From: Gigaspora margarita
Taxonomy: Eukaryota > Glomeromycota > Glomeromycetes > Diversisporales > Gigasporaceae
Assembly (NCBI GenBank): GCA_009809945.1
Contig: WTPW01001279.1
Span: forward strand, 141,239-205,238
Length of the DNA stretch: 64,000 bases
Reading direction: 5' to 3'
Below the pieces are notes generated by a model that was not told where the DNA came from, searched no databases, and saw nothing but the letters and a program-made list of their open reading frames with translations. A program made the position numbers and the translations under genes. Of the stretch, positions 1 through 11,310 are shown one piece after another; position 1 is the stretch's first letter, and each line of letters starts with the position of its first letter.

Positions 1-152
1 ACAAGTTTACTTAGTGCATAAAGTTAGAATTAATTAATAAAAATTTGCGAATCATAAGATTTTATAGAATTTTATTAATAAAATTCTATTAAATCTTATG
101 ATTCATAAGATTTCACTAAAAAATTCTAACTTTATGCACTAAGTAAACTTGT
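1..152. mobile_element. Foldback palindrome (MITE-like)
   Basis: Bases 1-31 and 122-152 are perfect inverted repeats (ends ACAAGTTTACTTAGTGCATA), and most of the interior is also self-complementary around base 78. No reading frame is present. The left end coincides with the window edge, so the element may extend further. The class is inferred from structure only. Confidence 0.7.
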
Positions 153-531
153 TTAGCACCAAAAAATGCATATAAATATATTAGGACTCAAACCAATTTG
201 CAGACTTCAGACCAGACCCAGGTTCGGTTTATAGGAGCATCTATATATATTATTTGCTTAAATCTGATTGGCTAGTTTAGTATCAGGTGGGGGGAGGGGG
301 GTACCCTCTTAAGAGGTGGAAATCACCTGATAAATGTCTCTACTCTTACTATTATGACTGAATTTAGTAAATAATAAATGATAAAATTGAAAGCCAAATT
401 TTTATTTTTTTTGGCAGCACTCATATTTAGCACCAGAAGTACTAGACGAAGGTCAATATTAACAAAATCCAACATTTATTCATTTTGTATAATGTATAGA
501 AACTTTATATGGAATACCAGTAACTATATTA
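153..531. other. Intergenic, nothing recognised
   Basis: AT-rich DNA with one G-rich tract near 287-302. The words around 270-345 loosely resemble parts of the repeats at 6831 and 63085. No gene is seen. Confidence 0.5.
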
Positions 532-1076
532 CTATATATTCCCAAAAATAAGCTACTCTGAAGATAAGCTACCCCTGTTTAAATCCAAAAACGTAAAAAC
601 CTCTTTCACCCGAAAATAAGCTACCCCCATGTCGATGATGGTCGCTACATAGTAAAGATTAAATTTTACTATGCAAATCGTTCATAATCGCTTAAATAAA
701 CTTAATCAGGAGATCAAAAATACATATACTCTGAAATTTTTATACAAATCAGTGACTTTTTATTATTTGAGTTTTAATTTTTATGTTTGACAGAAAAATT
801 AAAAATTTTTTAAAAAATATATACGACAAACGTAAAAATTAAAACTCAAATAATAAAAAGTTCTCTAATTTATATAAAAATTTTGGAGTTTATGCATTTT
901 GACCTCCTTAATAAGTTTACTTAAGCGATTTTTATCGATTTATATAGTAAAATTTGGACTTTACTATGTAACAACTACTTACGATCACTAAAAACCTCTT
1001 TTATCCGAAAATAAGCTACCCCCGTTTTTTTACTTAAAATTGCCCAAAAAAGTAGCTTATTTTTGGAAATATACAG
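532..1076. mobile_element. MITE family A, copy 1 (Tc1/mariner-like)
   Basis: An inverted-repeat element of 545 bp flanked by TA on both sides. The terminal repeats contain the word AAAATAAGCTACY. Internal inverted segments (a 'GTAAAAATTAAAACTCAAAT' motif and its complement) make the interior fold as well. Three further copies lie at 6278-6825, 14136-14671 and 54235-54752. No coding capacity. The TA target site suggests mobilisation by a Tc1/mariner-type transposase, which is inference. Confidence 0.8.
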
Positions 1077-1659
1077 TATTTATCTGTTATTTATTTGGCA
1101 TAATTATGTAAAAACTTTATAAGGAATATCGATAACAATAGTTCTATTCAACAAAATTCAAAAATTATATATTGTATGTAATATATTTTATTATTATTTA
1201 TTTTTTTTAATCATCGGTTAATTTATTAACTTAAAACATTTATATTTTGACAAAGTGATTTATAGCTAAAGTAATTATATTTGTTATTTAAGTAAAAAAA
1301 ATCTGAATTCGATGACCATTTTCAAACATCTTTCTAATTATCAACCAATATATATTATAACTATTACGGCTAATTAAATCATTATTTAAATAAGATATCA
1401 AGTTATTAGCAAATAAAATAATTTATGATAATGAGTTTATCTGCTTGCATGAAATAAAGTTCATTTTTTGCATTTAAAGTACTATATTTGATTGGCTGAT
1501 TAGCATGTGATCATCATTTACCCTGTGTTGGGAACTTTCTGATCGGCAGTTCTATACTATAAAAGAAGTGATCTATATCGTTCTAATTTGGTATATTCTT
1601 TGACTATATTATTTTTTATATATTGTTATAACGTGGTGTATTTACTGATAACACTGAGA
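1077..1659. other. Intergenic, nothing recognised
   Basis: AT-rich, with no open frame of note and no repeat shared with the rest of the window that could be seen. Confidence 0.5.
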
Positions 1660-2195
1660 AAAAAGCATTTTATTGTCTGCTGAAGGTTGTGATCCTGACG
1701 GAAAATTGAATCTCAGATTATATTATGGAAGTGGTGCCATAAAAAAAATACAAACAAGGTATTCAAATGTTATTTAAAATCTGCTAAGATGGTAATTTTG
1801 GTAAAAGCCATAGTCTTTGATATTCTATCAACATGGTATAAGCTAATATAGCATTTGAATAGTTTTTAAACTATCTAGAATACAGTAATTCTATCAGGTA
1901 TAGGTATTACAGAAGACAAAAGTATAACATTTGAATGGTATTCAAAGTCTGCTAAAGAAGGTGATCTTAATGCCTTGTGTTTTATTATAAAAATAGTTTT
2001 TATACTACTAAAGATAACTTTGCAGAAAATACAATCTTAGATTTGTTATAAGAACGTATAGGTACTGCTAAAGATGAAAAGTAAACGTTTGAATAGTATC
2101 AAAATCCAAAGACAGTGACTATAATTTTGGGTATTGCTATGAATATGACATTAGTACTTCTAAGTACGAAAAAAATATATTTATTAAATTTTAAA
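1660..2195 (+). pseudogene. Sel1-repeat protein gene remnant
   Basis: Pieces in shifting frames read like Sel1-like repeats of Glomeromycotina: 'SAEGCDPDGKLNLRLYYGSG' near 1675-1735 and 'GIGITEDKSITFEWYSKSAK' near 1895-1960, with a weaker unit near 2040-2165. Sel1 repeats are paired alpha-helices that form protein-binding solenoids and in these fungi often sit behind kinase domains; no kinase domain is seen here. Several stops and frame changes separate the units, so this is a dead fragment. Family assignment is good; the parent gene is unknown. Confidence 0.6.
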
Positions 2196-2242
2196 ATAGA
2201 AATATTTAATCAAAGTTGTTATTATTTCTTAAGTTACAAATT

Positions 2243-2617
2243 TTAAGGGTAGGGTGAACATAGATCATTTTTAATAATGATCATGTGTAATCATATGAAA
2301 TCAGATGATCGACCAATCAGGATTGTAAACAACAACGATTCAACCAATCAGAATTGGCGATTTTTGTGTGACCTAAAGAAATTTGGGGTCATCTAAGTTT
2401 TTTTACCAATATACAAAGGTGGATTTTTTAAATGATATAGGGTTTAAAATTTTACTATAACAAATAGAAGACTTCAAATTATATACCACAAAATTTTGGA
2501 AAATACTGGCTATAATCTTGAAAAGTTTTATTAGAAGCATATTCTTGCTTTCTATATAAAAGTTTTTTGTACCCCGTAAATCATATGAAAATTGATCTAC
2601 GTTCACCCTACCCTTAA
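2243..2617. mobile_element. TTAA-flanked MITE, copy 1
   Basis: A 375-bp element that begins TTAAGGGTAGGGTGAAC and ends with the inverted form, GTTCACCCTACCCTTAA. The second copy is at 58054-58432 and is highly similar throughout. The TTAA at both edges fits a TTAA target duplication of the kind piggyBac transposases make, but the GGGTAGGG end is not a textbook piggyBac end. A short open frame on the minus strand occurs in both copies and is not considered coding. Confidence 0.75.
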
Positions 2618-3120
2618 TTTTATTAATTTGTATCACCGAACATCACCAAATATTCATTGAATTAATTGGTGAATAATAAATATATTCAATATTCGATTTG
2701 AGTAAAATAATTATGATCTGATTATTTGAATATACATTGAATATTCGAATAATTATTCAATGGATCAGGCCTCCACATTTATAGCATCCAGATATGTGTT
2801 AGTTATACAAATATGCAAATAAACGGTTAATAGTTCTAACTCCAAAGTGTGCCTATAAAAACATAAAATGTAAAAACTTGAACAAAAATCTAACCTTTGA
2901 AGAGCAAATACAGCTGAATTTCAGACTGAAATAATTCCAGACTCTGGAAATCACTATTTTACCATTCCACTATTTCACCATTCTACCATTTCACCAATTT
3001 ACCATTTCACCAATTCACTAATTCACCAATTTACCAATTATACCAATTATACCAATTCACTAGTTACACTATTACCAATTAGTGATTGGTGAAATGGTGA
3101 AATAATTTTACCACTCTGAT
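2618..3120. repeat. Low-complexity ACCATTTCACCAATT tract
   Basis: From about 2950 to 3112 short words (ACCATTTC, CACCAATT, ACCAATTAT) repeat in a degenerate way and then reverse into their complement (GGTGAAATGGTGAAAT). Upstream, 2625-2760 holds AATATTCAAT-rich sequence. No gene is seen. Confidence 0.6.
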
Positions 3121-3124
3121 TTAA

Positions 3125-3385
3125 TTTCACTAGCATCTATAGTTAATATATTCAAGAAATCAAAAACAAATAGTACAATATATAGTATTTACCAAAGCTA
3201 AATTCCATACAAAGAAACGATAAAGAGAAATCTAAAACCTATCTAAAAAGAGAAGAGTAGTAGTTAATGTGTTCAAAAAATCAAAAACAAATGGTACAAT
3301 ATATAGTATTTGCCAAAGCCGAATTTCATACAAAGAAATAACAAAGATAAATCTGAAACCCACCTGCAAAGAGCATAGTAGACAT
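3125..3385. repeat. Two units of the ~120-bp satellite
   Basis: Contains two full copies of the unit with the marker words CAATATATAGTATT and AAGAAATCAAAAACAA. The same unit is expanded at 9725-11310. The minus-strand open frame here is a by-product of the repeat. Confidence 0.8.
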
Positions 3386-3639
3386 TTGATTTGATTGGTT
3401 AAAAAATGTAAACAAATAAACAATATACATAATGCAGATTATTATATAAATCTAAATATAGCTGCTTAATTAGAGTTTTACTGTTACCAAGTTGGTGACT
3501 TCACTAGTGTAATTGCTAAAGATTTCAATGGTGTCATTGCTTGCAAAGTCTTAAGGCTTTTATTGTTTTAGTGCCATCCTAGGAAATTTGGACTTTCGTT
3601 GTTGAAAATTTTAAGTTTAGTTGTGCTTAGAATCTTTGC
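3386..3639. other. Intergenic, nothing recognised
   Basis: AT-rich, no gene or repeat seen. Confidence 0.4.
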
Positions 3640-4800
3640 TATTTTAATTAGGACTATAATATAGCATAAGTAGTTGGATAATATGGTATAAACTAGTATG
3701 GTAGTTAGATTCGAATATTAGAACTAGACACAGCATGAAAGTTAGAACTAGACATAGCACAGTAGTTAGATCCAGGGCATTAGAACTAGAAATAGCACAA
3801 TAGAAAAATTAGATATTGCACAATTGTTAGAACTATTTAGAACTGAATATAGTATAGTAATTAGAACTAGACATAGCATAGTTGATATAGTATAGTATTA
3901 GAACTAGATATAGCATAGTAATTAGAACTAGATATAATATAGTTGACATAGTATGATAGTTAAAGCTAGACATAGAACAGTAGTTAGAACTAGGCATAGT
4001 ACTGTAGTTAAAACTAGATATAGCATATAGAATAGTTAAAACTAGACATAGTATGAGTAGTTAGAACTGGACATAGTAGTTAGATTCTAACTGAATATAA
4101 CATGTTAGTTAGAGACATTAGAGCTAAATGTAGCACAGTAATTAGATTCAAGGTATTAGAATTGGATATAGTATAGTAATTAGATTTGGAATATTAGAAC
4201 TAAACATAGTATGATGGTTAGTTTTTGGATATTAGAATTGGATATAGTATAGTAATTAGATTCAGAATGTTAAAACTATATAAGATGATAGTTAGATTCA
4301 GGATATTAGAATTGGTGATAATTAGATTCAGAATGTTAGAACTAGACATCGGGATATTAGAATTGGATATAATATAGCACGATAGTTAACATTGAAACAT
4401 TATAACTAAATATAGCATGATAATTAGATTTGGTAGGGTAGTTAGATTTGGAACATTAGAATTAGTAGTACAGTAGTTAGATTCGGGATATTAGAACTAA
4501 TAAAGTATAGTAGTTAGATTTGGAAATTAGAATTGTATAGTATAATAGTTAGATTTTGTGATGTGTTATAGTAGTAGCATAATAGTTAGATTTGGCACAT
4601 TAGAACTGAATATAGTACGATAATTAGATTTGGGATATTAGAAGTATAGTAGTTAGATTTGGGACATTAGAACTAGAAATAGTTCAGAATATTATAGCTA
4701 ATATAGTATAGTGGTTAGATTTGGATATTAGAATTGTATATAGCATGTAGTTAGATTTTGAATGCAGTACAGTAGTAGATTCTAGTTAGATTTAGTAGCG
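3640..4800. repeat. Degenerate short tandem repeat (TTAGAACTAGACATAG)
   Basis: Over about 1.15 kb, variants of TTAGAACTAGACATAG and GTAGTTAGATTCGGGATA alternate dozens of times with many substitutions and small indels. It is an old, diverged minisatellite-type block without coding potential. Confidence 0.8.
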
Positions 4801-5744
4801 ATTATTTGTATTTTTTTTTTTGAATAATAAAAATTGTATTTCTACATTTTGTTTTTTAAAAAATTTTTTTTTAATCAAGTAAAAAAAAAAATTAATCATA
4901 TTCGAAATTATTATGCATAACAATTTGCATAACAAATTCAAAATAATCACTATCTAAAATTATCCATCTAATTCTAATTCTAGATTTAACCCTAACATAC
5001 TAAACTAATCCTAACTCTAACGAACTAAACTAACCCTAGCCCAATACCAATTCTATCTAACCCAATACTAATCCTAAAACTATAACTACATGATGTATGT
5101 AAAGCACTAGGAAGGGCATAATCACATTACCCACAATGTTTTAGCAACTACAGGGCACAAAATTAAAACTAATGACAACTAACAATGTAGTTCAATCACC
5201 AGAAGCAAATAAACAATCCCACAAGCAACACAATTATTAGTGACACTAGTAATAAAGGTATAAAACCAACACCAATAACGAAATAACTACAGAAAGAAAA
5301 TATAAAGGTTAGAAAGACAACAAAAAAAAAAACACACCAGCAAAACCTAACTATAAGTTAAGTCAATCCTCATCTGCAAAACAGTTGTTTTTAGGCACAT
5401 ACTATACATATATGAAGATATATAACAATTGCTAAATTATTGTAGCATGCCAATTATAAATAGAATGCTCCCAATTCAATAGCTTCTTTTTACTTAATTT
5501 AATAATCTAAATACCAATATAAAATAAGCTATAAATCTGTTTAATTATAAGTAAATCAAATATATTTACTATCTAGAACTTCGACATATTTAATATATTG
5601 ACTGGGTTAAACATACAAAATTTCAACAAGATTTCTATGAGATATAAGTAGAATATTAGACAGTTATAAAGCTAGCAACTACTCAATATATAGTGCGTAT
5701 TGCTATTTATCAGATAGATATTGCATCTGATAGTCATATTAGAG
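4801..5744. other. Intergenic, nothing recognised
   Basis: AT-rich with A and T runs. There is a stretch of AACCCTAAC-like words near 4985-5065. No gene is supported. Confidence 0.5.
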
Positions 5745-5985
5745 ATTTGACATTTCTATTACAAAATATCAAATATCTGATATTTTACAATATAAGTATC
5801 AGATGTCTAATAGACCTATTGGATGCAATATCTATCCAATAGGTTGCAATATGCACCAAATATTTTGAGAAAATAAATATCATTACCTGTATTTACTATA
5901 TTGACAGATTTAAAAATATTTACAATTAATAACATATTACTAACTTTTTAAAAAATATAAGTGTTATTACCTGGTTTAGAAAGTT
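5745..5985. repeat. Duplicated segment, intact copy
   Basis: Matches 7118-7253 plus 7441-7550. This copy lacks the MITE found in the other and so shows the empty target site ATCATTAC. It contains the palindromic word ATCTGATATTTTACAATATA. No coding. Confidence 0.7.
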
Positions 5986-5994
5986 TTGAAATAT

Positions 5995-6230
5995 TCAAAA
6001 ATCAACTTGTATAATTGTTCATCTGAATTACTATGTCTTTTTCAATATCGATCCTATATTCGTAATGATATCTATTATGGTATGTTCTATTAGTATCACT
6101 TCTATCAGCAAATTTTCAATTGTCTTATTTCTATTTGGTTCAACTTCAATTCTATTTTGAATACTACACCCAATACTCGCCACTTCAGCTTCCGCAAATA
6201 GTATCTGATATTTAAATTATGTCAATTTGA
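5995..6230 (-). pseudogene. Sel1-repeat gene fragment, inverted copy
   Basis: The reverse complement closely matches the Sel1-repeat fragment at 8150-8400, including the region encoding 'IGVEPNRNKA'. It is the distal part of an inverted duplication whose proximal part lies at 6985-7117. The two parts are now separated by inserted repeats (6278-6990). Not translatable over any length. Confidence 0.6.
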
Positions 6231-6277
6231 CTTAATTATATGTTAAGAAATCTTTGTTTAGGTTTTTAATATTTTTA

Positions 6278-6825
6278 CCATATATTTCCGAAAATAAGCT
6301 ACTCCGAAAATAAGCTACCCCTCTGTTTAAATCCAAAACGTAAAAACCTCTTTCACTCGAAAACAAGCTACCCCATGATTGATGATGGTTGCTACATAGT
6401 AAAGGCTAAATTTTACTATACAAATCATTCATAATCGCTTAAGTAAACTTAATCAGGAGATCAAAATGCATATACTCTAAAATTTTCATGCAAATTGGAG
6501 AACTTTTTATTATTTGAGTTTTAATTTTTACGTTTGACGGGAAAATTAAAATTTTTTAAAAAATATATACGAAGAACGTAAAAATTAAAACTCAAATAAT
6601 AAAAAGTTTTCCGATTTATATAAAAATTTTGGAGAATATGTATTTTGATCTCTTTAATAAGTTTACTTAAGCGATTTTGATCGATTGATATAGTAAAATT
6701 TGGACTTTACTATGTAATGACTACTTATGATCACTAAAAATCTCTTTTACTCAAAAATAAGCTACCCCCTTTTTTTTTTACTTAAAATCGCCCAAAAAAA
6801 GGTAGCTTATTTCGAGAATATATAG
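6278..6825. mobile_element. MITE family A, copy 2
   Basis: 548 bp between TA dinucleotides, with inverted ends containing CCGAAAATAAGCTAC and the same internal fold as copy 1 (532-1076). It sits inside the inverted Sel1 duplication, so it arrived after that duplication. Confidence 0.8.
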
Positions 6826-6830
6826 TAAGG

Positions 6831-6990
6831 CCCGTGTCATTAATCATCTGATTATTTTTTATCAGAGGTCTACCCCCCTCCCTCTTCTTTAATATATATA
6901 TAGTCAGGTTCTTATATGTAATTTCAACTTTTTTTACCCCCTCCCCTCCTAAAAAATCACCTGATTTTTGTCACTCCCCTAACTTGCTTA
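6831..6990. repeat. Dispersed C-rich repeat
   Basis: Sequence with AGAGGTCTACCCCCCTCCC and CCCCCTCCCCTCC. A diverged copy with most C runs eroded lies at 63085-63245. Unclassified. Confidence 0.5.
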
Positions 6991-7117
6991 TATAATTCTG
7001 TTTTTCCATTGTTAAATCTAGAAAAAAAAATTTATTTAGTGTATTATAAGTTGGTTAGTTTTAAGATTCTGTGTCTAAGCATTTCATCAGATTTGAAATT
7101 AAGAAGCTTCATATCTA
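6991..7117 (-). repeat. Proximal arm of inverted duplication
   Basis: The reverse complement matches 8030-8165, immediately upstream of the Sel1 fragment at 8239. It is one half of the inverted duplication described under Findings. Confidence 0.6.
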
Positions 7118-7550
7118 ATTTTCTATTACAAAATATCAAATATCTGATATTTTACAATATAGATATCAGATGTCTAATAGGCCTATTAGATACAATATCT
7201 ATTCAATAGGTTGCAATATGTACCAAATATTTTGAGAAAATAAATATCATTACAGGACCCAAGCTATTGATAAATATCAGAGAAAACCAAAAAAAAAAAT
7301 TTTGGTAGAAAATCACCAAACATTGTATTTTTAAATAGTAAATTTTCAAATTTTGGTCAAAGATAAGCATTCTTGAGCCAAAATTTGTATATAAATAAGC
7401 AAACTAGTCACTGACCTATCTATATATAGCTTGGGGTCCTATCATTACCTGCATTTACTATATTGACAGATTTAAAAATATTTACACTTAATAACATATT
7501 ACTAACTTTTTAAAAAATATAGTATTATTATCTGGTTTAGATTTGATACT
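7118..7550. repeat. Duplicated segment, copy with MITE insertion
   Basis: Second copy of 5745-5985, interrupted by the MITE at 7254-7440. The sequence resumes after an 8-bp duplication, ATCATTAC. Confidence 0.7.
7254..7440. mobile_element. MITE family B, copy 1 (8-bp TSD)
   Basis: 187 bp, beginning AGGACCCAAGCTAT and ending with the inverted form ATAGCTTGGGGTCCT. It is flanked by a perfect 8-bp duplication, ATCATTAC (7246-7253 and 7441-7448). The empty site is visible in the paralogous segment at 5745-5985, which proves insertion. Eight-base duplications are typical of hAT transposases; assignment to hAT is inference. Confidence 0.85.
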
Positions 7551-8029
7551 AAAAAATTTTTAATAATTAATCAAGAAAATAAAAATTTTTTCTTAGAGTC
7601 AAAATTATAAAATTTTTTGAGATACAAATTTTTCTGCACTGGCCCATACCTTATATTACAGCTTAATACAATTCACAAAGCCCATAAAGATTTTCATTCT
7701 GGTATTAATCAAAATCTTACACTACTGATTTTGGTTTATTCATACAAACAAAAAGAAATCTACTTAAAAATCAGATATTTATTCTTTTGAAATCATTATG
7801 TCAGAAGTCTTTACTGGATATTTTCTATATCATGATATTTGAGATCTAGCAATTAGTGATGCCTAGCTAAATGACGTAACCTGATGAAACTATAAGTTTT
7901 GTCATTGATAAAACTTGATGAAACTTATGGTTTCATCATTTCGTCAAGGCCAAATTAGTTTTGCCAGACATCTATACTAGCGCATGTATTTGTCTTAGTT
8001 ATAGGCCCAAATCTAAATGTGAAGCTCCT
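7551..8029. other. Intergenic, nothing recognised
   Basis: AT-rich. A phrase ending GCACTGGCCCATA (near 7635) recurs in altered form near 9000, hinting at an old shared repeat. No gene. Confidence 0.5.
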
Positions 8030-8126
8030 TAATTACTTTCGGATCTGATGAAATACTTAGACAAAGAACCTCAAAACTGACCAACTGCTATAATACACTG
8101 AATAATTTTTTTTTTCTAGATTTAAA

Positions 8127-8508
8127 TGATAAAAAAACTGAATTATATAAGCAAGTTAAAAATATTAAAAACCTAGACAAAGATTTCTTAATATATGATC
8201 AAGTCAAATTGACATGATTTAAATATCAGACGCTATTTGTGGAAGCTGAAATGGTAAGTATTGGGTGTAGTATTCAAAATAGAATTGGAGTTGAACCGAA
8301 TAGAAATAAGGCAATCAATAGTTATCAAAAATTTGCTAATAGAAGTGATACTGATGGAACGTATCATAATAAACGTTATTACAAATATGAAATCGATATT
8401 GAAAAAGACAAAGCATTTGGACAGTATTCAAAATGTGCTGAAGATGGTAATTCAGATGGACAATTATACAAATTGATTTTTGAATATTTTAAAACTTTCA
8501 TAAAATAG
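8127..8508 (+). pseudogene. Sel1-repeat protein fragment
   Basis: An upstream open stretch reads 'ELYKQVKNIKNLDKDFLIYD' and, after a stop near 8214, an open frame 8239-8508 of 89 codons reads through 'IGVEPNRNKAINSYQKFA' and 'DKAFGQYSKCAEDGNSDGQL', recognisable as two Sel1-like repeat units. The ATG at 8239 lies inside the homologous region and is probably not a natural start. No kinase domain, promoter or terminator is seen. An inverted second copy at 5995-7117 shows the locus was duplicated. Most likely a gene fragment. Confidence 0.6.
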
Positions 8509-9724
8509 GGTTAAATCTAACTTATTATATTATTTTTATTGTTTTAACATTGTTTTATTTTAATAATTAAGCATGTACAATTCACTGTATTTGAAAAAAA
8601 ACAAAAATTTTTTTTAAAAAAAGATATTTTAAATAATTTCGCAATCAATATGCAGTTCTATGAGCTTGTACTATGCAAGTGCATTAATGTGCATATAATA
8701 AAGATATAGTTAAAATTTTAGCAAAATTGAATTACTAGTTGTGAAGAAATTAAACTTTAAAGTAAGGTAATTTGATTTTTTTACTATATACATGAATATA
8801 TAAATTACTATAGTAAATTATATAGTAAATATTTTTAAAAAAGATACTATTAATAAATTTTTTTATTTTATCAATAAAATAATTAAAATTCTTTTATTTT
8901 TATTAATCCGGTAACCTAATAAGTATATTAAATTAAAAAAATTAAAAATTAATTTGTACAAAAAATATTTTAATCAGAGCTATTTGAGGTACAAATCTTT
9001 TTGCACCAGCCCATAGCTACTTTAGAAGCCCAATCTAATTCACTATATTTACTATTTAACAATTTTTGAGACCTCCCTGCTTTGCATACTCTATAACTAT
9101 TCTGTAGTTACTATTTTTTGGGCTCTTGGTTATTCTATAAATCGCATTGCAAAATCACTCTCATATTTATATTGATTATTAATCTAAAATATTAATTAAA
9201 ATAAATACGATTATTACACTTTAATAATAACTTATTTTAAATAAGCAGCTATTTGTGGTCGCTGAATAAAGCAAAGATATTCTGTTGTTGACCAATAAAT
9301 GAGCTTTATTTAACTTACTGGTAAACCTTTTTTTTATAATGTGCTATAAACAAAAAAGTGTAGACATTTTGTAAATGAAATATTACTATGTTATTAGTTG
9401 CTTGGAACAATAGAAAAAGCATTGAGTAGAAGCAAAAAAAAAGTTTAATACCCAATTAACTTATTTGTTATATACTGTAATACTGTATTACTTGTCTAAA
9501 TTAGCCTCTTAAATAAAGTTTTTAGGGATACTGAACTATACTAATCATTTTTCCCAGAAGACATACAAAGAGTTAAAAAATACTATAATATGTTTTAAAA
9601 AAAAATTTATTATATGAAACTATAAGTTGTCAATTGATGATGTAACTTTTCATAGTAAGGGTTATTTTAAAAATTTTTTTTATATTGTATAACCCAGTGA
9701 TCTTTAAGCCAATCAAATCAAATA
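8509..9724. other. Intergenic, nothing recognised
   Basis: AT-rich sequence with homopolymer runs. No gene, no clear terminal inverted repeats. Confidence 0.5.
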
Positions 9725-11310
9725 TCTGCTATGCTTCTGTAAAGAGAAAAGTAGTAGTTAATATGTTCAAAAAATCAAAAACAAGTGGTACAATATAAGT
9801 ATTTACCAAAGCTAAATTTCATATGAAGAAATGACAAAGAGAAATCTGAAACCTATCTGAAAAGAGAAAGGTAGTAGTTAACATGTTCAAAAAAATCAAA
9901 ACCAAGTGTTACAATATATAGTATTCGCCAAAGCTAAATTCTATACGAAGAAATGATGAAGAGAAATCCGAAACCCATTTGGAAAGAGAAGGGTGGTAGT
10001 TAATATGTTCAAAAAATCAAAAACAAGTAATACAATATATAGTATTTGCCAAAGCTGAATTCTATATGAAGAAACGATGAAGAAAAATCTGAAAAGAGAA
10101 GAGAAGTAGTTAACATATTCAAGAAATCAAAAACAAATGATACAATATATAGTATTTACCAAAACTGAAAACATATTCTATATGAAAAAACAATGAAGAA
10201 AAATCTAAAAAGAGAAGGGTGATAGTTAATGTGTTCAAGAAATCAAAAACAAGTAGTACAATATATAGTATTTGCCAAAGCTGAATTCTATATGAAGAAA
10301 TGATAAAGAAAAATCTGAAACCTTTCTAGAAAGAGAAAGGTAGTAGTTAATGTATTAAAAAATCAAAAACAAGTTGCACAATATATAGTATTCACCAAAG
10401 CTGAATTTCATATGAAGAAATGATGAAGAGAAATCTGAAACCTACCTGAAAAAAGAAGAGTGGTAGTTAACATGTTCAAAAAATTAAAAACAAGTGATAC
10501 AATATATAGTATTTACCAAAGCTGAATTCCATACGAAGAAACAATGAAGAGAAATCTGAAACCCACCTGAAAAGAGAAGGGTGGTAGTTAATGTATTCAA
10601 AAAATCAAAAACAAGTGGTACAATATATAGTATTCACCAAAGCTGAATTCCATACAAAGAAATGACGAAAAGAAATCTGAAACCCATTTAAAAAAAGAAA
10701 GATAGTAGTTAACATGTTCAAAAAATCAAAAACAAGTGATACAATATATAGTATTCGCCAAAGCTGAATTCCATATAAAGAAGCGATGAAGAGAAATCTA
10801 AAACCCACTTGAAAAAAGAAAGGTAGTAATTAATGTGTTCAAAAAATCAAAAACAAGTGGTACAATATATAGTATTCGCCAAAGCTGAATTCTATATGAA
10901 GAAATGACAAAGAGAAATCTGAAACCCACCTAAAAAGAGTAAAGTGGTGTTAACGTGTTCAAGAAATCAAAAACAATTTGCACAATATATAGTATAGAAC
11001 CCAAACATCTAGTACAGAAATCATATTTAATTTTTTTTAGCAAAAACCTCTAAAATTTGAAAAGCAAAAAACAGTTTTTGGCAATTATCTTGGCATTTAG
11101 CAGTCCAATTTGAATAAATGTTTTTTTAAAAACAAAGCTCTCAATAAGGCGCATCTAACAAAAAAAAGTTTATTCAATTCAAATTACTAAATCAATAGTT
11201 ATTTAAACAAATGTATTTTGTTGTTTTTAGCAAATTGGACCAAAATTGGCCAAAATCTAGTTATAACCTATATAAGAGATGTATGGGGTTCTTATAGTAT
11301 TCACCAAACT
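9725..11310. repeat. ~120-bp satellite array
   Basis: About eleven head-to-tail units spaced 111-124 bp, each with GTAGTTAA, AAAATCAAAAACAAGTG, ACAATATATAGTATT and CCAAAGCTGAATTC. Units differ at perhaps 10 percent of positions by eye. The last unit is split by a MITE (10996-11292) and resumes at 11293. Open frames within it come from the periodicity and are not genes. Confidence 0.9.
10996..11292. mobile_element. MITE family B, copy 2, inside the satellite
   Basis: 297 bp with ends AGAACCC..GGGGTTCT and a perfect 8-bp target duplication TATAGTAT (10988-10995 and 11293-11300). Those bases belong to the conserved satellite word, so the insertion occurred after the array formed. The interior matches 12398-12693 in inverted orientation. 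Confidence 0.85.

Noticed and set aside
2403-2636. 77-codon minus-strand frame, with a relative at 58206-58421
   Set aside because: Both sit in the TTAA-flanked MITE; composition is hydrophobic/low-complexity and resembles no transposase.
10605-10808. 67-codon minus-strand frame
   Set aside because: It lies within the ~120-bp satellite and repeats with it.
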